Counted from the stretch's first letter, positions 1 to 13,814 are shown. The stretch: DNA of 64,000 nt from Rhyzopertha dominica (GCA_025024175.1 QCXZ01000137.1:24490001-24554000); one strand, 5' to 3'. Notes: generated by a model from the letters alone, not told the origin. Numbers and translations are program-made.

Positions 1-1099
1 ATTCTGCTTAAGTTTAAATTTTCTTTACTTTTTATTACAAATAATAAGAAATAAATATACATAAAATTGGAATTCAATGATTTTGTGATTTGTAAATCAA
101 TAAAATACAGAAGAGAATTGTATAATATAAAAAACATGTGCAGCCTCTACCGTTCCATAAACTCAAATAAAATGATCGATGTCATTCTGAGTTATCTCGT
201 CCGAACTACTTCATCATCATGAAGCGCCGCTTGAGTCTGTGGAGGACGGGGTAAATTTTGCAATCTTCTCCCTATAATGGTCTAGATGTGTTTGATACGT
301 GAAAGATAAGGAAGTCGTAGTGAGACGGAAAACAAATTTAGATTACTTTGTTCAGAATTAAAATATTTGGAAGAATCCTGAAATTGACGATCGCATCTTT
401 CACAGCGTTGCCCTCTCACACTTATTCGACAATCTAGATTCGCTGCTACTAACAGTATGGCATTCCTCGTTCCACTGTGTTCATTATCGGTACAACTCCA
501 GTCCTTTACGCCAAAACTCGATGGTATACGAGAACGGGCCCAAACTTCTTATATGACGATAAATGGCACGCATTTATGCAAGCTTCTTCGTTGAAGTGAA
601 GCGGTCCCTTAAAACCAAAAGTCTAAAACGAAGATCTTTGCGTTATGAAGTTTCTCGCTAACGCCCTGTACCTTTCCTTCTTCGTGTTCCGCTTCTCTAG
701 AATCATGTCCTACAACTACTCACTATCGTGTTTACATTCCTATAGGTTTTGGTAGCAATATCTCTAAAGGATAAACCAGCCACTCGCAATTCCACTATTC
801 TCCCTCTGTCAAACTGATAAGTTTGACGAAAACTTGCAAACAAATCAAAGAAGCTTTTATACATGCCACTGCAGCCAACCATAAAGTCTAATTTTCGTCT
901 ATTTTATCAAATGAAAAGCTTTAAAGTCCCTGATAACACAACAATATCGACCTTTATATTACGCAATAAAAGCAAACGTATATAAAAATGTAATTCAAAT
1001 AAAACAAATATTGTTGAGTTGCTTTATTTCCATGTCAGATAGTAAGAATGTTTCATAATGCTGTAAGTGCAACAATCCTTGTTCATAATATCTATTAGT

Positions 1100-1510
1100 C
1101 CGTTAGATAGTGACAGACTTAGCTGCCCCATATTCACATGCAAGCCGCAAAAAGGGTTGAAGAGTACATTGGAGTAGAATAAAATGAAGGTAAATTTACG
1201 AGTGGCCCTGGGATAACAGATATGGAAAATTTTATTTTCCTTAAGACAAGTAAAAGGTATCTTGCCCATATTTTCTCGCAAGCCGTGTTCACTAAATAAA
1301 CAATTAATATAGCCTGGTTTCGAAAAACCAGAGGCTTGAGTGTTACATGTAGCTAAAAGATTGAAAATGAAAATGAAAATTTAATTTTCCACATGTTATC
1401 CCTAGGAGTCACTCATTTATTCATTTTACTCTACACTAATGTACTCTTCAACCCTCTTCGAGGCTTGTATGCGAAAATGGGGCACCTAAATCTGTCACTA
1501 TCTGACGGTC
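1100..1510. repeat. Foldback (MITE-like) inverted repeat, about 411 bp
   Basis: The outer ends are CGTTAGATAGTGACAG and the complement of CTGTCACTATCTGACG. Inside, TTGAAGAGTACATT and its complement, then the TAAAATGAA region and GGATAACA..TGGAAAATT, match across two arms of about 140 bases (1100-1236 and 1369-1510) separated by about 130 bases. Several indels show age. No clear target duplication and no coding sequence. Confidence 0.7.
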
Positions 1511-4500
1511 TTTGTGTAGTTTCGCAGAAAACATGAGCTTGGTATGCATGTAATATTAAATGTTACAATAAAGAATAATGTACCTGTTAACTAGCACGTT
1601 TGTTTGGCGTGAGAAATCCACTAAACGTAACCGTTAACATTGTTGGATTACTAAGTAAAGAAGGTCAAACCTTCGGAAATGAAGCCATCTAGCATGATGC
1701 CTTTAAAAATAGTAATATGTTATTGCCATTTAGAATTATACGAGTACCATTGTGTTTGCGCTGTTTGTGATAGAACAATACCCATGTAGGTGTAAGATGA
1801 ACAACTCTGAAAGGATTCTATTTTGAATAAACTTGTTTTCAAACACCTTCTTGATCGTGTTCAATGAGTATTAATGAAAATTGCTTTTTTCATTGCTGCG
1901 TAATTCAGTAAAGTGAATATAGTCTATGTAATTTAAATGCTATTCTACTGGCGCATGCGGATGAAGTAAAAAAGTGCTGAAAAGTCAAGATTGGAAGAGA
2001 TTCTTTAAGAGGCCGGTGAGACGTATTCAATCAGTTTAACATGGCGATCTTACCTATTNTAAGAATGCAAATTCCGTAGAATAAAGGTAAAGTTGCTGAT
2101 AATTAATGATTCATCTTAAACTTGTACTTCTTGAACTTTGCTTACAAATTAAAACATACGGTAAGTAGGATTGTTGACAAAAATCCTATATATTTTCATT
2201 ATTTATTACTTTTCCTAACATCGAAAAAATCGCAAAGAAAACTTTTTTTAGTTTATGAGCGTCCTTAAAATGACCACGCCAGCTTGCTTTTATTTAAAGT
2301 TAAAAAAATGCCAAAGCAAAACAAATTAAGCAGACAAGATTATATTACTCGAGGATGACACTTTAATTGCACTCGCTAAAGAATAGTTTGCAAAAAGTTA
2401 ACTAGCAACCGCAATTAAGTACATGCTACGTTTATTGCATCGAGTAGTTATTATTGTTGCCGCTTGTCAAGACACCATTTGCATAAAAGGACTGTAGTTT
2501 TTAGTTGTTTTAAATACAAGTCATTATAATTTAAACAAGCTGGAAGGAACTGATAATTACTTGTATATAACCAACAGGCATAGCAATATAAATATAAAAA
2601 GGAATCGATAGTTTTCATTTTATAAGACATGAAAAGTTCATTTTGCTAACTTTTTACATTATTTAGATTTTGAAACATTTTAGTCTTTCATTTTTGTCAA
2701 ACTGAAAACAAACCGTTCATGAAAATTTAAGTTATTTGAAAACACTGCTAACAAATTCTTTTCTTTCTGATATAATTCCTTCCTTTCCTTTAATAGAATA
2801 TAAAATAGTAGTTATCCGTTACCTAAAACAAGCCAAAATTATTTCGAACAAGGGTGTGGTACGTTATGCCTGTATGATACCTAACGCCGAATATATAATT
2901 ATCCTATTTTTAGGCCTTTGTCCAAATAACACAGTCACAATAGTGTGAGGAAAACTATATCCAGTTGGTTGGTCAGATACTCTAACCAATAAAGCGTTGT
3001 TCTTTTTTGAATTTGTAACCTAAATCAATCATGCTGTGATATAATTTTTATTACAGCTGAGGAATTTTTAGGCAAAACAGTTACCATTCATTTTAAGTTA
3101 ATTCGAAGACTAGAATTATGTTAACTATCCGGTATAGCCGCCTTATGATATACACTTTAATTAGTCCAACCTTTTTGTTAACAATAGTACTTATTTTAAA
3201 AACTAAGGGATTAGCTTTTTTAAACGTTCTTTACCTTATTGATGAGTTAAGTTACAGTTAATATTAAAAGGCAGTCTAATACAATAGCGCTATTCTACAG
3301 TAATGTTCAACACATTTTGTAATTAAAATTATAAGAAGTGCATTAGAAGTGTAAATGATCTGCTCAAGTGACCACAACTTAAATGATTCTGGCTTGTCGT
3401 ATTGCTAATGAAAATGTAAAGATACGGCACAATGCCTTCGTGGACCATCCGCTGAGTGAAAGTATCCGGGAGCAAATAAAAAAGATAAAATTGAAGAATA
3501 TCTATTATGTATACTTAGTTGCAACCACCTCTCTATGGATTAAGCTAAGTTCGACTAATTGCTAAATAAAACTGGAGAAAGTGCGCACAATAAACAACAC
3601 ACAATGGGCGCTGCGGCTGTTAAAGCAAAAAACGGCAGATTTCAGTTGCACAGTTGCTACATGGCTGCAACGAGGGTTTTAGGTCATTCAAAAGTTCATC
3701 GTAAATTTTATGTGCGCAATATTGGTAACCCGGATAATATAATAAAATTAAGATCCTAAGAACATAGGTCCATTACCATAGTAACTACTCTCTGCCACAA
3801 GCCCCTTTTTTATAGAGTTTGTCGGATATAACTGCTTACCCAAATCAGATTATTTGATATTTTCATTCAAATGTGGTTACTGTATCTCGGTAGGTTGACA
3901 ATACCCTCTCTGGCATATAAAAGAAACTTTCTCCATGCATCAAACGCATGATAACGTTAATTTTTATAAGCGAAAGATGTTTTCGACTGTATGTGTCATT
4001 CACAGCAATAAACACTGTAATTGTTCTGACCTTGAACACTGAAATCGAAAATGTCAGTGAATGCATCTATCTGTTTAATTTTTGTGTGCACACCTATTGT
4101 GTGAAGAAAAAAATTATACAGTGAAAAGAGAGAAACCAAAAGTTACTTTCTCTGTAGTGCTCATATGAACATTCATTATGTACTTTTAGAATCTCTTGTC
4201 TAACGTCACATGTGTTAACAATATTCCAATTTCAGTTGCGATTGTAACAATTAACATTGAATATATCTCAATATTTTCACTATAATTATAAATATCTTGA
4301 AAAGTGTTATCTTTAAAACAAAGCTGTGGTGAAACGTGAGGGTAATTCTATTGCTGCTTCTAAAAAGTGTTGGAGTTTTCCCTAATTTTTAGTTTTCTCC
4401 GTTAGCGAAAAGCCAGGAACTTGAACAGACTAAAATATTGTGGGACAATACATTTCTATGATGCACTATTTAACGCTATCTAAACAAATGATCATAACAT

Positions 4501-4948
4501 ACATAAACAGTTGATGTATTTCTTTGAGTTTTTTCTTCCTGATCGCATCAACCTTGTCACTATTATGCAAAATCGTCTGTATTTCTTAAGCTATTTATTT
4601 TTAAATTAATGAATTTAATCAATTGAAATTACAAAAACTTTGCAATTATTTACAATTATTTATTTTTTACAGACTTAGGTAAAATATGTTAAGGTATGTT
4701 AATGCCGCATCTCACCTCCACTGTATATACGTTATATAATAACAAGGTAAATACATATAGTAATGAACAGAATGAACTCGAATAAACCACATATGTCATT
4801 AATAGAGACTGTCTCCACCCGTGAACAACATCATCTTGGCGTAACTGCCGCAACTCTGGCCAATTTCCATTGCATTGTTTCCAGTTAACANCCATCATTC
4901 ACCATTTTTTATTTTGAGGACAGACGACTAGAAAGAACTTGTTTGCAG
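1511..4948. other. AT-rich sequence without recognised features
   Basis: Only short open frames (60-70 codons) of low-complexity composition occur. The frames at 3383-3565 and 3559-3759 have no domain and no splice context I would defend. Confidence 0.6.
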
Positions 4949-5270
4949 GTGACGAAGATACTCCTTCGGCCATCGATATCGACTTATCAGAAGTTACCGA
5001 CTGCGGATGTACGGTGAAAATCCAACAACTTGTGCCCGTCAAACAGAAGTGACAAGTGCAGGTGCAGGAAAATTGGAAATTTTTCCACCATACGAAGTCT
5101 TTCGATGAACTATATTCACTTGCAAGGTTTTGTCCTCCTAGCACGAATAGCAAAGAAATAAAGGTAAAAATACTAAAAAACACCCCCAAAACTTCACCGG
5201 AGCACCGTACTAGAACTAGGAGTGTAAGTGCTTCCGACGTGTTACAAATATATACAAAAACAATGAACTG
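4949..5270 (+). pseudogene. Exon-like coding segment with one in-frame stop, unidentified
   Basis: GTTTGCAG precedes and GTAAGTAAG follows, so the segment has near-ideal splice borders. In the frame beginning GAC at 4951 it is open for 106 codons except one TGA at 5050-5052. The protein is acidic at first (DEDTPSAIDIDLSEVTDCGC), then VKIQQLVPVKQK, stop, VQENWKFFHHTKSFDELYSL, and a Ser/Thr/Arg-rich end (TPKTSPEHRTRTRSVSASD). I do not recognise it. It could be an exon of a pseudogene or of a transposon gene. The TGA could also be a sequencing error. No partner exons were found nearby. Confidence 0.35.
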
Positions 5271-5419
5271 GTAAGTAAGAAACTGCAACGTCAGTTGGGT
5301 CGTAAGAGTCAAGTGATGATTTAGTCAAAGTTATGGAATTTAAACAATTTACAATTTGCAAAACTCGTATCAACAAGATATAAATTAATCTAAGGTTAAC
5401 ATTAAACCTTGTTAATCTA

Positions 5420-6050
5420 GACATCAAGGTGGAAAGAACTTTTTACTTGGCTTTATGTCGGCTGCTACAAAGTTTGAATACAAAAATGCTGCATGAATTT
5501 CTTCTAGTGCTGATTTTTGTAATTCAGAATATAGACACACGAAAACTACTACGTATGGCTTTGCGTATGTATGGTCTTCCTCTACACTTACCTTATTTTA
5601 TATAAAATACTCCACTCCATCGCAACAGAAAATGGTAGGGAAGTACCATATTTATGTTACAAGAAGTTTCCGTAGGATTCGTTATACAGCATTTTAAGCA
5701 TGCGTTTTGTTTGGCATATCCTTCTTCCATAATCAATTTAGTGATGTTAAATCCCGGATATACGTTACTTGTTTTCTCAACAATGCTTTTTAATTTTTGT
5801 AAATGACGACTACCAAAACTGCCAGATCTTTAATTCCATTTACATAGGAATATCTCTTTATATGTAAACTGTGTTATGTATTCATCGGTCAATAGGGGCA
5901 ATATTTCTGAACTTCTTTTCATGTCATTTTTATGTATTTCGAATCCTAGATCCACAGGCTTGTCCGTGAAGTTGGCGTGATTTCATTTTTCAGAATCTAA
6001 GTTTCTCTGTAGCTTGGGTACCCTGTTTACCAAATATCCTTTTAACAGAT
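5420..6050 (-). pseudogene. Unrecognised coding relic on the - strand
   Basis: The - strand from about 6050 to 5590 is one frame with only two stops. It includes VNLLKGYLVNRVPKLQRNLD, FTDKPVDLGFEIHKNDM.RSSEILPLL, DEYITQFTYKEIFLCKW, LKSIVEKTSNVYPGFNITKLI and GYAKQNACLKCCITN. After a frameshift it continues VSVEEDHTYAKPYVVVFVC.YSELQKSALEEIHAAF to a stop near 5420. Codon-like texture over 600 bases in DNA this AT-rich is unlikely by chance. I cannot name the family; a transposon protein, an old viral insertion and a host pseudogene are all possible. Upstream, 6060-6260 shows further broken coding-like stretches. Confidence 0.4.
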
Positions 6051-6731
6051 TAACTGTTGTAGCAATTCACGATGACGCAATAGTAGCGTTAAATGAATAA
6101 TTTTTTTATATCCTTGAACCTAATGCTTTAGTCCCAATGCACATTATGTTGTTTCAGTAGTGTCGCTATCAGTTCCAAACCCATTATGCATCAAATGCCT
6201 TTTTTAAAGCGTTCACCTTCCTCTACTCTTGAGTTCTTGTGATACATTGACCTGTTTGTAATACATGTGTGGATTGTATCTGGACGTTATTTCTGTAAAG
6301 GAGTATTTAGGTTTTATATTCCAAAGTACCTTTAAATTGTGTATACATGCCAAACTCTCATAAAATGCATGAATCTAGTCTTTAGATGAATTGTAAATCG
6401 GCGTAATTTCTATATAAATAGAATTGCTATTATTGCTATTACTTGAACCAATTGTTTGTATAGAGATTGAGCCACTCAGACACAAATTGCTATAAAAGTC
6501 CATTCCAAGCTACATGTATAGTCTTTAGGTGATAAGAAAAGTTTAATAGTCGTTTGTTAAACAAAGGTCTATTGATTAATTTTTATTATTCGTCATGAAT
6601 TTCATTATGATGGATGGGTAGTATTAACAATTATAACAAAACTTATGGGAGTCGCTGAAAAAACTATATTCTATGACACTTCTACTCTACTACGCTTTAC
6701 AAAAAAATCCTTATTTAATATGGGTAAAACT

Positions 6732-6732
<1 letters not shown>

Positions 6733-6805
<73 letters not shown>
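6733..6805 (+). repeat. (TAA)n microsatellite, about 24 units
   Basis: An uninterrupted period-3 run of 73 bases. The open frame across it (a string of Asn) is a by-product of the repeat. No flanking gene uses it. Confidence 0.98.
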
Positions 6806-6807
<2 letters not shown>

Positions 6808-6849
6808 CCACAGAACTAAGCTGTATAATGCCTGGGAATTGTAATTAAG

Positions 6850-9800
6850 TCTATAAACATTTGTCCTGGGATCTAATTTATGACAATATGCATTTTACAC
6901 TTACAAGTAAAAATACAGCAAGGTTCTATATGATAGTTATTTGAGATAATAAAGCTGCAAGTATTCATTCGTAGGTAGCACTTTACTTGTCACATGTAGT
7001 AGCAATTAACTTAATCAATAACTTCATTTTTATTGTAAAAGCGTGTTAGTTGATTGATCACACCTCTTTGTTGTTAATTGCTTAGTGCATGCATTTTCTC
7101 TGTAATTTCACATACATGGGACAAAATTTAATATTCATAAAAGTTACCGTAATTTCAAATAAATATTATAACATAGATAACAACTATGTGGTAAAAATGA
7201 AAAATTACTGAAATATTATTAAATAGTTTGTAAACCACCCAATATTGACTAATAACTAAACAATAATAATTACCATTTACTTTTATTAAAAGTTCAAGCG
7301 ATGTCTACTATCTAAAAATTTTAGGATTTTCTTGGTGATATTAAGTTTTATGTGCACAATAGCAAATTTACCGAAAAAATGTTTTACTCTCAACAGGATT
7401 CGAACTCATACTTCTAGGTACAAGCCCTAGCGCGCTTGGAAGCCCGATTTTGAACCCCGGTAACAGCAAATAAATTCAATGATTCAATCTGCATCCAAAA
7501 ACTTAACAACATTGTCATAATTACATACATTTGGATTTCAGTGCAATGACGTTAACTTTATTAAGACATTAAATATTGCAAGTATTTTATATGTAGTTTT
7601 TCACAAATATCACTCTTATCTTAAGATCATCGTTCTATTTGAGTCCTTAAATTGCATGGAAGTTTGCAAGCGAATTACCTTAACTGCCCGTTTGCTAAAT
7701 ACTGTCGTTCACTACAGTAGTTTATACATTGAATACAAGCGATAAATAGCAATGGATATAAAAAAGATCGCAGTCTATTGTGCTTAAACCTACTAACCAT
7801 ATTGAAAGCAATTTAATATTATTACCAATATCTCGCGTATCGACAGCTTATAGAATATGACGTAAATGTGATTACCCCCTTTTCAGATAAGTTAATTAAC
7901 TGGATAATTAACAAAGCGCATTAGTTGACTTATTCGCTATAGCGGGAAATATGGTCACCTTTAAGTTGCTGGTAGTGATCTATAAAGTCAAATTTATACA
8001 GATTAGTGTTATTAATATGACATGAAAACTGATCATGAAAACAAATAGGTATACAAAAATATAATATTTTTTCATTGCTGCGGTTGTACTTTACTTAATG
8101 TTTTTATCAAATTAATTACATTAAGTACCTCGTCCTTGACATAAGGGAAAATAAAATTAATGAAAGGAATATAATAACGTTTATAGTGGAAAAATTATCG
8201 TCAAGCACCAAAATACATACATACAAAATACATCAAATACTAAACAAAAAATTTTGATTCAAGTGACATCAAAAAATTAGGTAAGGCAACTAAGCCTTTC
8301 CAAACAGGAAAAATTTTTTCTGTTCCTTGGAAATTTTGTGTTTTGCACTTACGTTGCACTCTACACATTAATGTCGACAGCTCGTACATGCGGAATAAAA
8401 AAAAATGTCATTGTAATAGTAATGGCACAGAATTAGAATAACAAGCGATTCGTCTAAAACAATCAAATTTGAAGAGGTCGGTTCTTAAAACACACTACTA
8501 GTTTCAATCTAAAAAATTTACTACCTGTTAAAAATGGGCACCATTTGAATGTAAGAACAATGGAGTTGAGGAAAAATGATAGAGTTTTAACTATACACTT
8601 GTATTCTGGTAGGGAACACATTACCAACTAATAAGTCAAAATACTGTACATTATAAATATAATATTCATACTTAGATCAAAATGCTAATAAGAGATTGTA
8701 TAAGCCACAAGGGGTTCTGAATTGTGTTACACGTAGAAAAAAGGTCGACAGATTTATTTTAAAACGCCCGACAAAATAAGTGTTCTGTGCTTTGAAAAAA
8801 CTGGCAAATATAGACTTCCACTTCATATTCCCTACAGCGAATGGCATTGTCGTCGGTAACAGTTATTTTAACTTTAATAAGATGACGTCTTTTGTTTTAC
8901 CGCTCTATTATAAACTTTCCCAATTCGCTAACACGTTCTACTGGAACGAAATATTTTCTCTGCTGAATGTTTTTTTTGTAGCTAATAAAAGACAGTGGTA
9001 TAACTACATTAATATATCTGTACCTATGCAGTAAAGGGTACATCTGGCCTATAAAAACCCATTTATTGTCAATGCAAAAGCTTCCACCCTGCAAGCAGAT
9101 TTTTTATTGAAATGGCATCTGACTAATCGTTGTAAAACTGTTAGTGGAATTCTGGTTTAGTTTGAAATATGATATTCTCAATTGTCTCAAATGCTGTGTT
9201 GTTACTTTTACCATTAGCAACTGCATACAGGTGTGCATACTCAACTTATACGAGTATGTCGTGAAAAAAAATATGGCATTATGCCGAAACTGACATAGTA
9301 TTAAATATGTATGCTATAATGCAAAATCTGTTTAAATGGAAATAGGTTACACCTAGTTGTTTTAGAAAGTTTTGTGTTGGTCTTATTTATTTTATCTTTT
9401 AAAGAAAATACGAGTAAATTGTAATTTTTTACGTTACACGCGTAGAAAATATAGATAAAGCACTTTGGTGTAGATTCTGAGTAGAAAATGCAAGACAACT
9501 ATATTATGGCTAAAATGTTTTGTTTGTCAAATTCCTTAAAAAAATTTCAATGTAATACTCTTTTAGTGTCTGTTTTTCAAACTTGTATACCATATCTAAG
9601 TATCCAACAGTATCCAAACGGTGTTTTCTCACTTCTTTAGGATATAAAAGACAAAGCATTTGTTTCGATGTCTTTCCTTCGATGATTACAATAAGTATAT
9701 TCCTAAGAAGCCTATTTTTACATGCTATAGAATTCGGAACCGCATGCTTGTAGATTTTTCTCCCAAGAAACCATCATTAGTCATCACTTGCTACTTGCTA

Positions 9801-10600
9801 TTTTAGATCAATGTGCCTAGTTCAGCGATGAGAACTGCCTATATACCCTGTCAATATAGCAATAAAAGTTAACCTATAGTTAAAAAGGTTGCTATAAAAA
9901 AAACAAGGGCGGCTTATGAAATTGCCCGTCTGTATGCGTTTATAAAGAAGAAAGACAATAAAATAACCGTTTACAGTCATTGGGGAATCTATATGACCGA
10001 TTCAGGTTACCTAAGTGCTTTTGACAGTATTGCTTGTCCTGCTTAGTCTGGTCTTCTAGCCCTAATTAAAGTATGCGTAAACAAATTATTGCATTTTTGT
10101 TTAGTCATAATAATATACAAAACAATATTGACATTTGACACGTTTTGGGCAGTACTGATTGTGAACGCCGTTAAAAAAACTGATTATTTCAATATTTCTG
10201 TTTATCTACACAGTGCTATTTTCTACAGTAGAATTTCAAGGTTGAATATTAGATGTTACATAGTTTACGCGTAGATAATGGCGTATTCTACTCGCCTATC
10301 AATGAAAACAAGTAATATTTAAAATAATTGTTTCTTTGCAAATGATCAATTTAGAGTTTTTGCTTTTATCATGCCATTGAAACAGTAGTAGGTAAACAAG
10401 AGGTAGTCAAAAAACACAAAAAGGTGGTTATTTGTCAGCAAGTTCTTCCCTATTATATCATTTTTTTAGGTTTCGCTTAAAATTCTGCAGAACTTTCATA
10501 CTCAATACATAGTAGCAGTGTAAGTAGTTTTGCATTTTGCATTCTGCAACAATTTATCTGCATTACAACAATGATCACAAACAAAGCGGAACTGTAATGA
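6850..10600. other. AT-rich sequence, no gene seen
   Basis: Apart from the tRNA-like segment near 7.4 kb, open frames here are short, Phe/Tyr/Asn-rich translations of AT-rich DNA on both strands at once (for example 8780-9094), which argues against coding. Confidence 0.6.
7390..7465 (-). repeat. tRNA-like segment, decayed
   Basis: On the - strand GAGTTCGAATCCTG resembles box B, preceded by a five-pair anticodon-like hairpin (CTAGG/CCTAG with a seven-base loop). The loop lacks the conserved T before the anticodon and the T-stem does not close. It could be a tRNA pseudogene or SINE head. Confidence 0.25.
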
Positions 10601-10607
10601 CATTTCA

Positions 10608-10994
10608 GGAACTATCCTTTAAGAACTACCTTTCGGGAAGATTTCCTACGCGACTTCTTGAACGTCAACACCTGCGAAAGTGGTAACAACGTGCTCTTGA
10701 CCGATTTATCCACGTGGAGAAAATTGGAGAATGATCGGAAAGCAGGTACGCCCAGCCGAATGTGCGGGAGACACGCCGCAAGACAGCAGGTACTGTTGGA
10801 GATGGAAACTGAACCAAAGGATACCATTTCTCTGCGGCAAGACGAGGACGCCGCGTTTTGTATAGCAAGTGATGTTTCAGGTGGGAAGAGGGAGAAGCGA
10901 TACGTTCAAGACCAAATAGCAAGTACCGCGGCTCATCAACAATTGCTATCAAGTTCAATGTTATAAAGCTCGCTCGAACTTTCAAGAGCACCAT
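10608..10994. other. GC-richer island with overlapping open frames, unassigned
   Basis: About 390 bases near 48% GC stand out from flanks near 30%. Open frames of 102 (+) and 109 (-) codons overlap, and neither shows a domain I recognise. The + strand also opens with FKNYLSGRFPTRLLERQ in another frame, vaguely like the start of a Harbinger-type transposase domain. It is probably a decayed transposon coding piece. Confidence 0.3.
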
Positions 10995-10999
10995 TCTAG

Positions 11000-13800
11000 T
11001 GGTAGATGCAGTGCCGTTTGGATAACAAGTGGAGGTGACAAGATTAAAATTTTTTGAGAGTGCCTTGACTGGTAAGCTAAATTCTCATTTCTTATTATAA
11101 AAATTATTTTGTGGAAAAAAATTGTGAATCCAGTTTTGTAATTGAAATAACTGAAATAAATTACAATACATTTAAATACAAATTGTTGTTATAAAAACTG
11201 GTTAGTAGCTTGAAAGCCTTCTGCTTCATAGTGCGTACTATAATTATTTAATATAAGGGTGTTTCTACAGTGTATGGATTATTAGACCTTTTGCCTTTTG
11301 GTTAGCGTTTGCGATGAAAGCGTTCAAATTCCTGAGATTTTAGAAGTGCTCTAGCGAACTCAATGTGACAGAACAGAATATGTAATATTGCTTTTTAATT
11401 TAGTCATTGTTATTCTCAAATTCTGACAAAAAAATTTTTTATTTCAATTTTATTAAAATACATGGCTGATAACTCGTAACAGTTTAATATCCGATTTTTT
11501 ATTAAGGTTCCTTGCCTGTCATTGTGTGATAGGCTGTGATAGTTGCACCCAAAGCATGAAACGGTGCGGTATTCTGGGAAGTTCGAAAGTTGTCCTTTTA
11601 ATTTTAGTAGTTCCCAATGTAAGGCAAATACCATCTAAATTCTAACACACTTCATTTATTTGGTTGGACAAATAAATTTTAATCCTCTGCAATATCAGCG
11701 TAGCGAGGAAAATCAGCTGGAGCGACTTCTATGGACAATAAAGGGGGGTAGATGCTAATTAAATCATCTGGCTATTCTGCTGGAAAATCGGTAACAACAT
11801 TTCGTAGTAACTAAAGAATATCATTTACTTGATTAACTGTTAATTGTTTGGTACCATGAAAACGTGAATACAAACAATCAACACCTAATGGATAACGGAC
11901 AACCAAGAAACACGGTAAATACCAAAAATATATTGTAAACGGTTAACTCGCATTAATAAAATAGAAAGAGAATGATATGTTGCATTAAAAAAAGCAACAT
12001 TGATTTTACGGTTGCATTTATAGAAACTAAATTCTAGATAGATATAAAATGCAAGTATCGTTGTTAAGTATACCTACCTATACCAAAACGCCAATGATGT
12101 ACGAATAGAACAGTATTTTACATTCTTATTTTCTTGCGGAGTGTAAGGAAATATAAAATATCGATTTGTTAAATTAATTGAGGAAACCAATAATTTAGTA
12201 ATGTAGAGAACATTACACTAATAATAAAAATATTGATATTTACCTTCGGTGTGTTCCAGAATGTTACATTGTCTTCCTTATCATCATTGGGCTTCGCCAA
12301 AATATCTAATGGGTCATTCACCACAATATACTGAGTATAAGTTAATAGAATTTTCGGTTTTCACATTTAACTTTTGCTTGGAATTCCTCCTAGTCTGAAA
12401 TCTTTGCAATCCTCCTGAAAAATGAAACCTCATTGTGTAAATAAAAGTCGTGGAACGCATTGATTGCTCCGCAATTCAGGTCAACAGTGTCCTAGGATAA
12501 GACCATTAAAGAGGGTTTTATAGCTTTGCATACGGAACAAAATTACTACCTCTATACATTTACGACAGCCATGTGTAGGTTTATATTGATTGGAGCGTAC
12601 AATTAAAGAGAGACTTTTGTTCAGAGCCCTACCTAAACTAGTTACCGTGAAAGGTGTATAATGCGAGCGATGCCTTTTAAAAACGGTACTTATATTATCC
12701 ACATCCGACTAGAGAAGCTGTCGCGAAAATCTAAGCATTTCATACAGAGCAATATTTGCTATAAGAATCTATTATGACGCACGTACAGCAGTAGATGTCC
12801 CGATTTACAAGTACTTCCATATCAACAGAAAAGTGAAAATGACGTGTTTAATGAAATAAAACACACAAATGAAAGTTCATCAGGGAGAAATTAATGCGGT
12901 GTTATTTCTCTTATTCGCATAACTCGAACTGAGTCTGATCCCATTAAGTCAACATTCACCGCGCGTAGAACAGGTACCATTTATTCAATTTTCCTGATGA
13001 GTTGTTTCTTTTATAATTTTGCTGAGTATATTGGTATTCTTCTGTGGTTGAGTAATATTGTTTGTATAAATAGCCCTCAACAATGGTATGAGCAAATACT
13101 TTTTTATGTGCGTCTCTGGCATCCGATGTTATTATTAATATAATTTACACCTGTATACCTTGTGTCCAATGCAGTTTGAATCATTTTAGTTAGCACGGGA
13201 ACGCCTTTGTTTCTTTTGAATTTCTGTATTAATAAATTGCCGCCATTCTTAGAAAGTAACAAATACATTTTTAAGATATTTTTGACTAACAAATGATATT
13301 TAAAAATCGCTTGTAATAAACATAAAAGAACACCTGTTTTTTCCTAATGTCTTACCAGTTTTACTACGTTACTATAAACTTAAAAACTTATTTACATATT
13401 AATATTAAAGTGTGGACACTAAATGCATGTTAGATACTATTCTGCACATTCGATAGATCTTGCCCCAAGCAAAGATAAACAAACAAGCGTGATGTTTAAG
13501 AAAATGTTTTACCAAAAACAGTAAGAATAATTTTTTATTTTATACTAGCATTCGCTGTTGCATTTAACAAGCAAATCTTTAAGATGCTGTTAAGAATAAT
13601 TTTTATGCGGTTTTGCGGATCAATTAATTGTATTTCATCAATGATTTTTCGCATCATACATGAGAGAAACATTAAACATCAAATTATAAAAATTTATAAC
13701 CACATCTATTACGTTTTTCGAAAAACACTGTAGCTAATTAAACAGTGGCACAAAATTATATATCTGGCGTGTCGATTAACCATATCTGTAATCTTTATTC
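11000..13800. other. Non-coding sequence, no feature assigned
   Basis: Short open frames only. AAGGGTGTTTC at 11257 resembles the terminus of some mariner-type elements, but no partner end or transposase is near. Confidence 0.55.
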
Positions 13801-13814
13801 AAAAAATGCCCCAA

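Noticed and set aside
4899..5312. 137-codon - strand open frame
   Set aside because: It is antisense to the exon-like + segment at 4949-5270, and its content (Phe/Leu/Ser/Cys-rich) is what antisense reading of that segment would give.
6645..6848. 67-codon open frame with a run of asparagines
   Set aside because: Translation of the TAA microsatellite; no conserved flanks.
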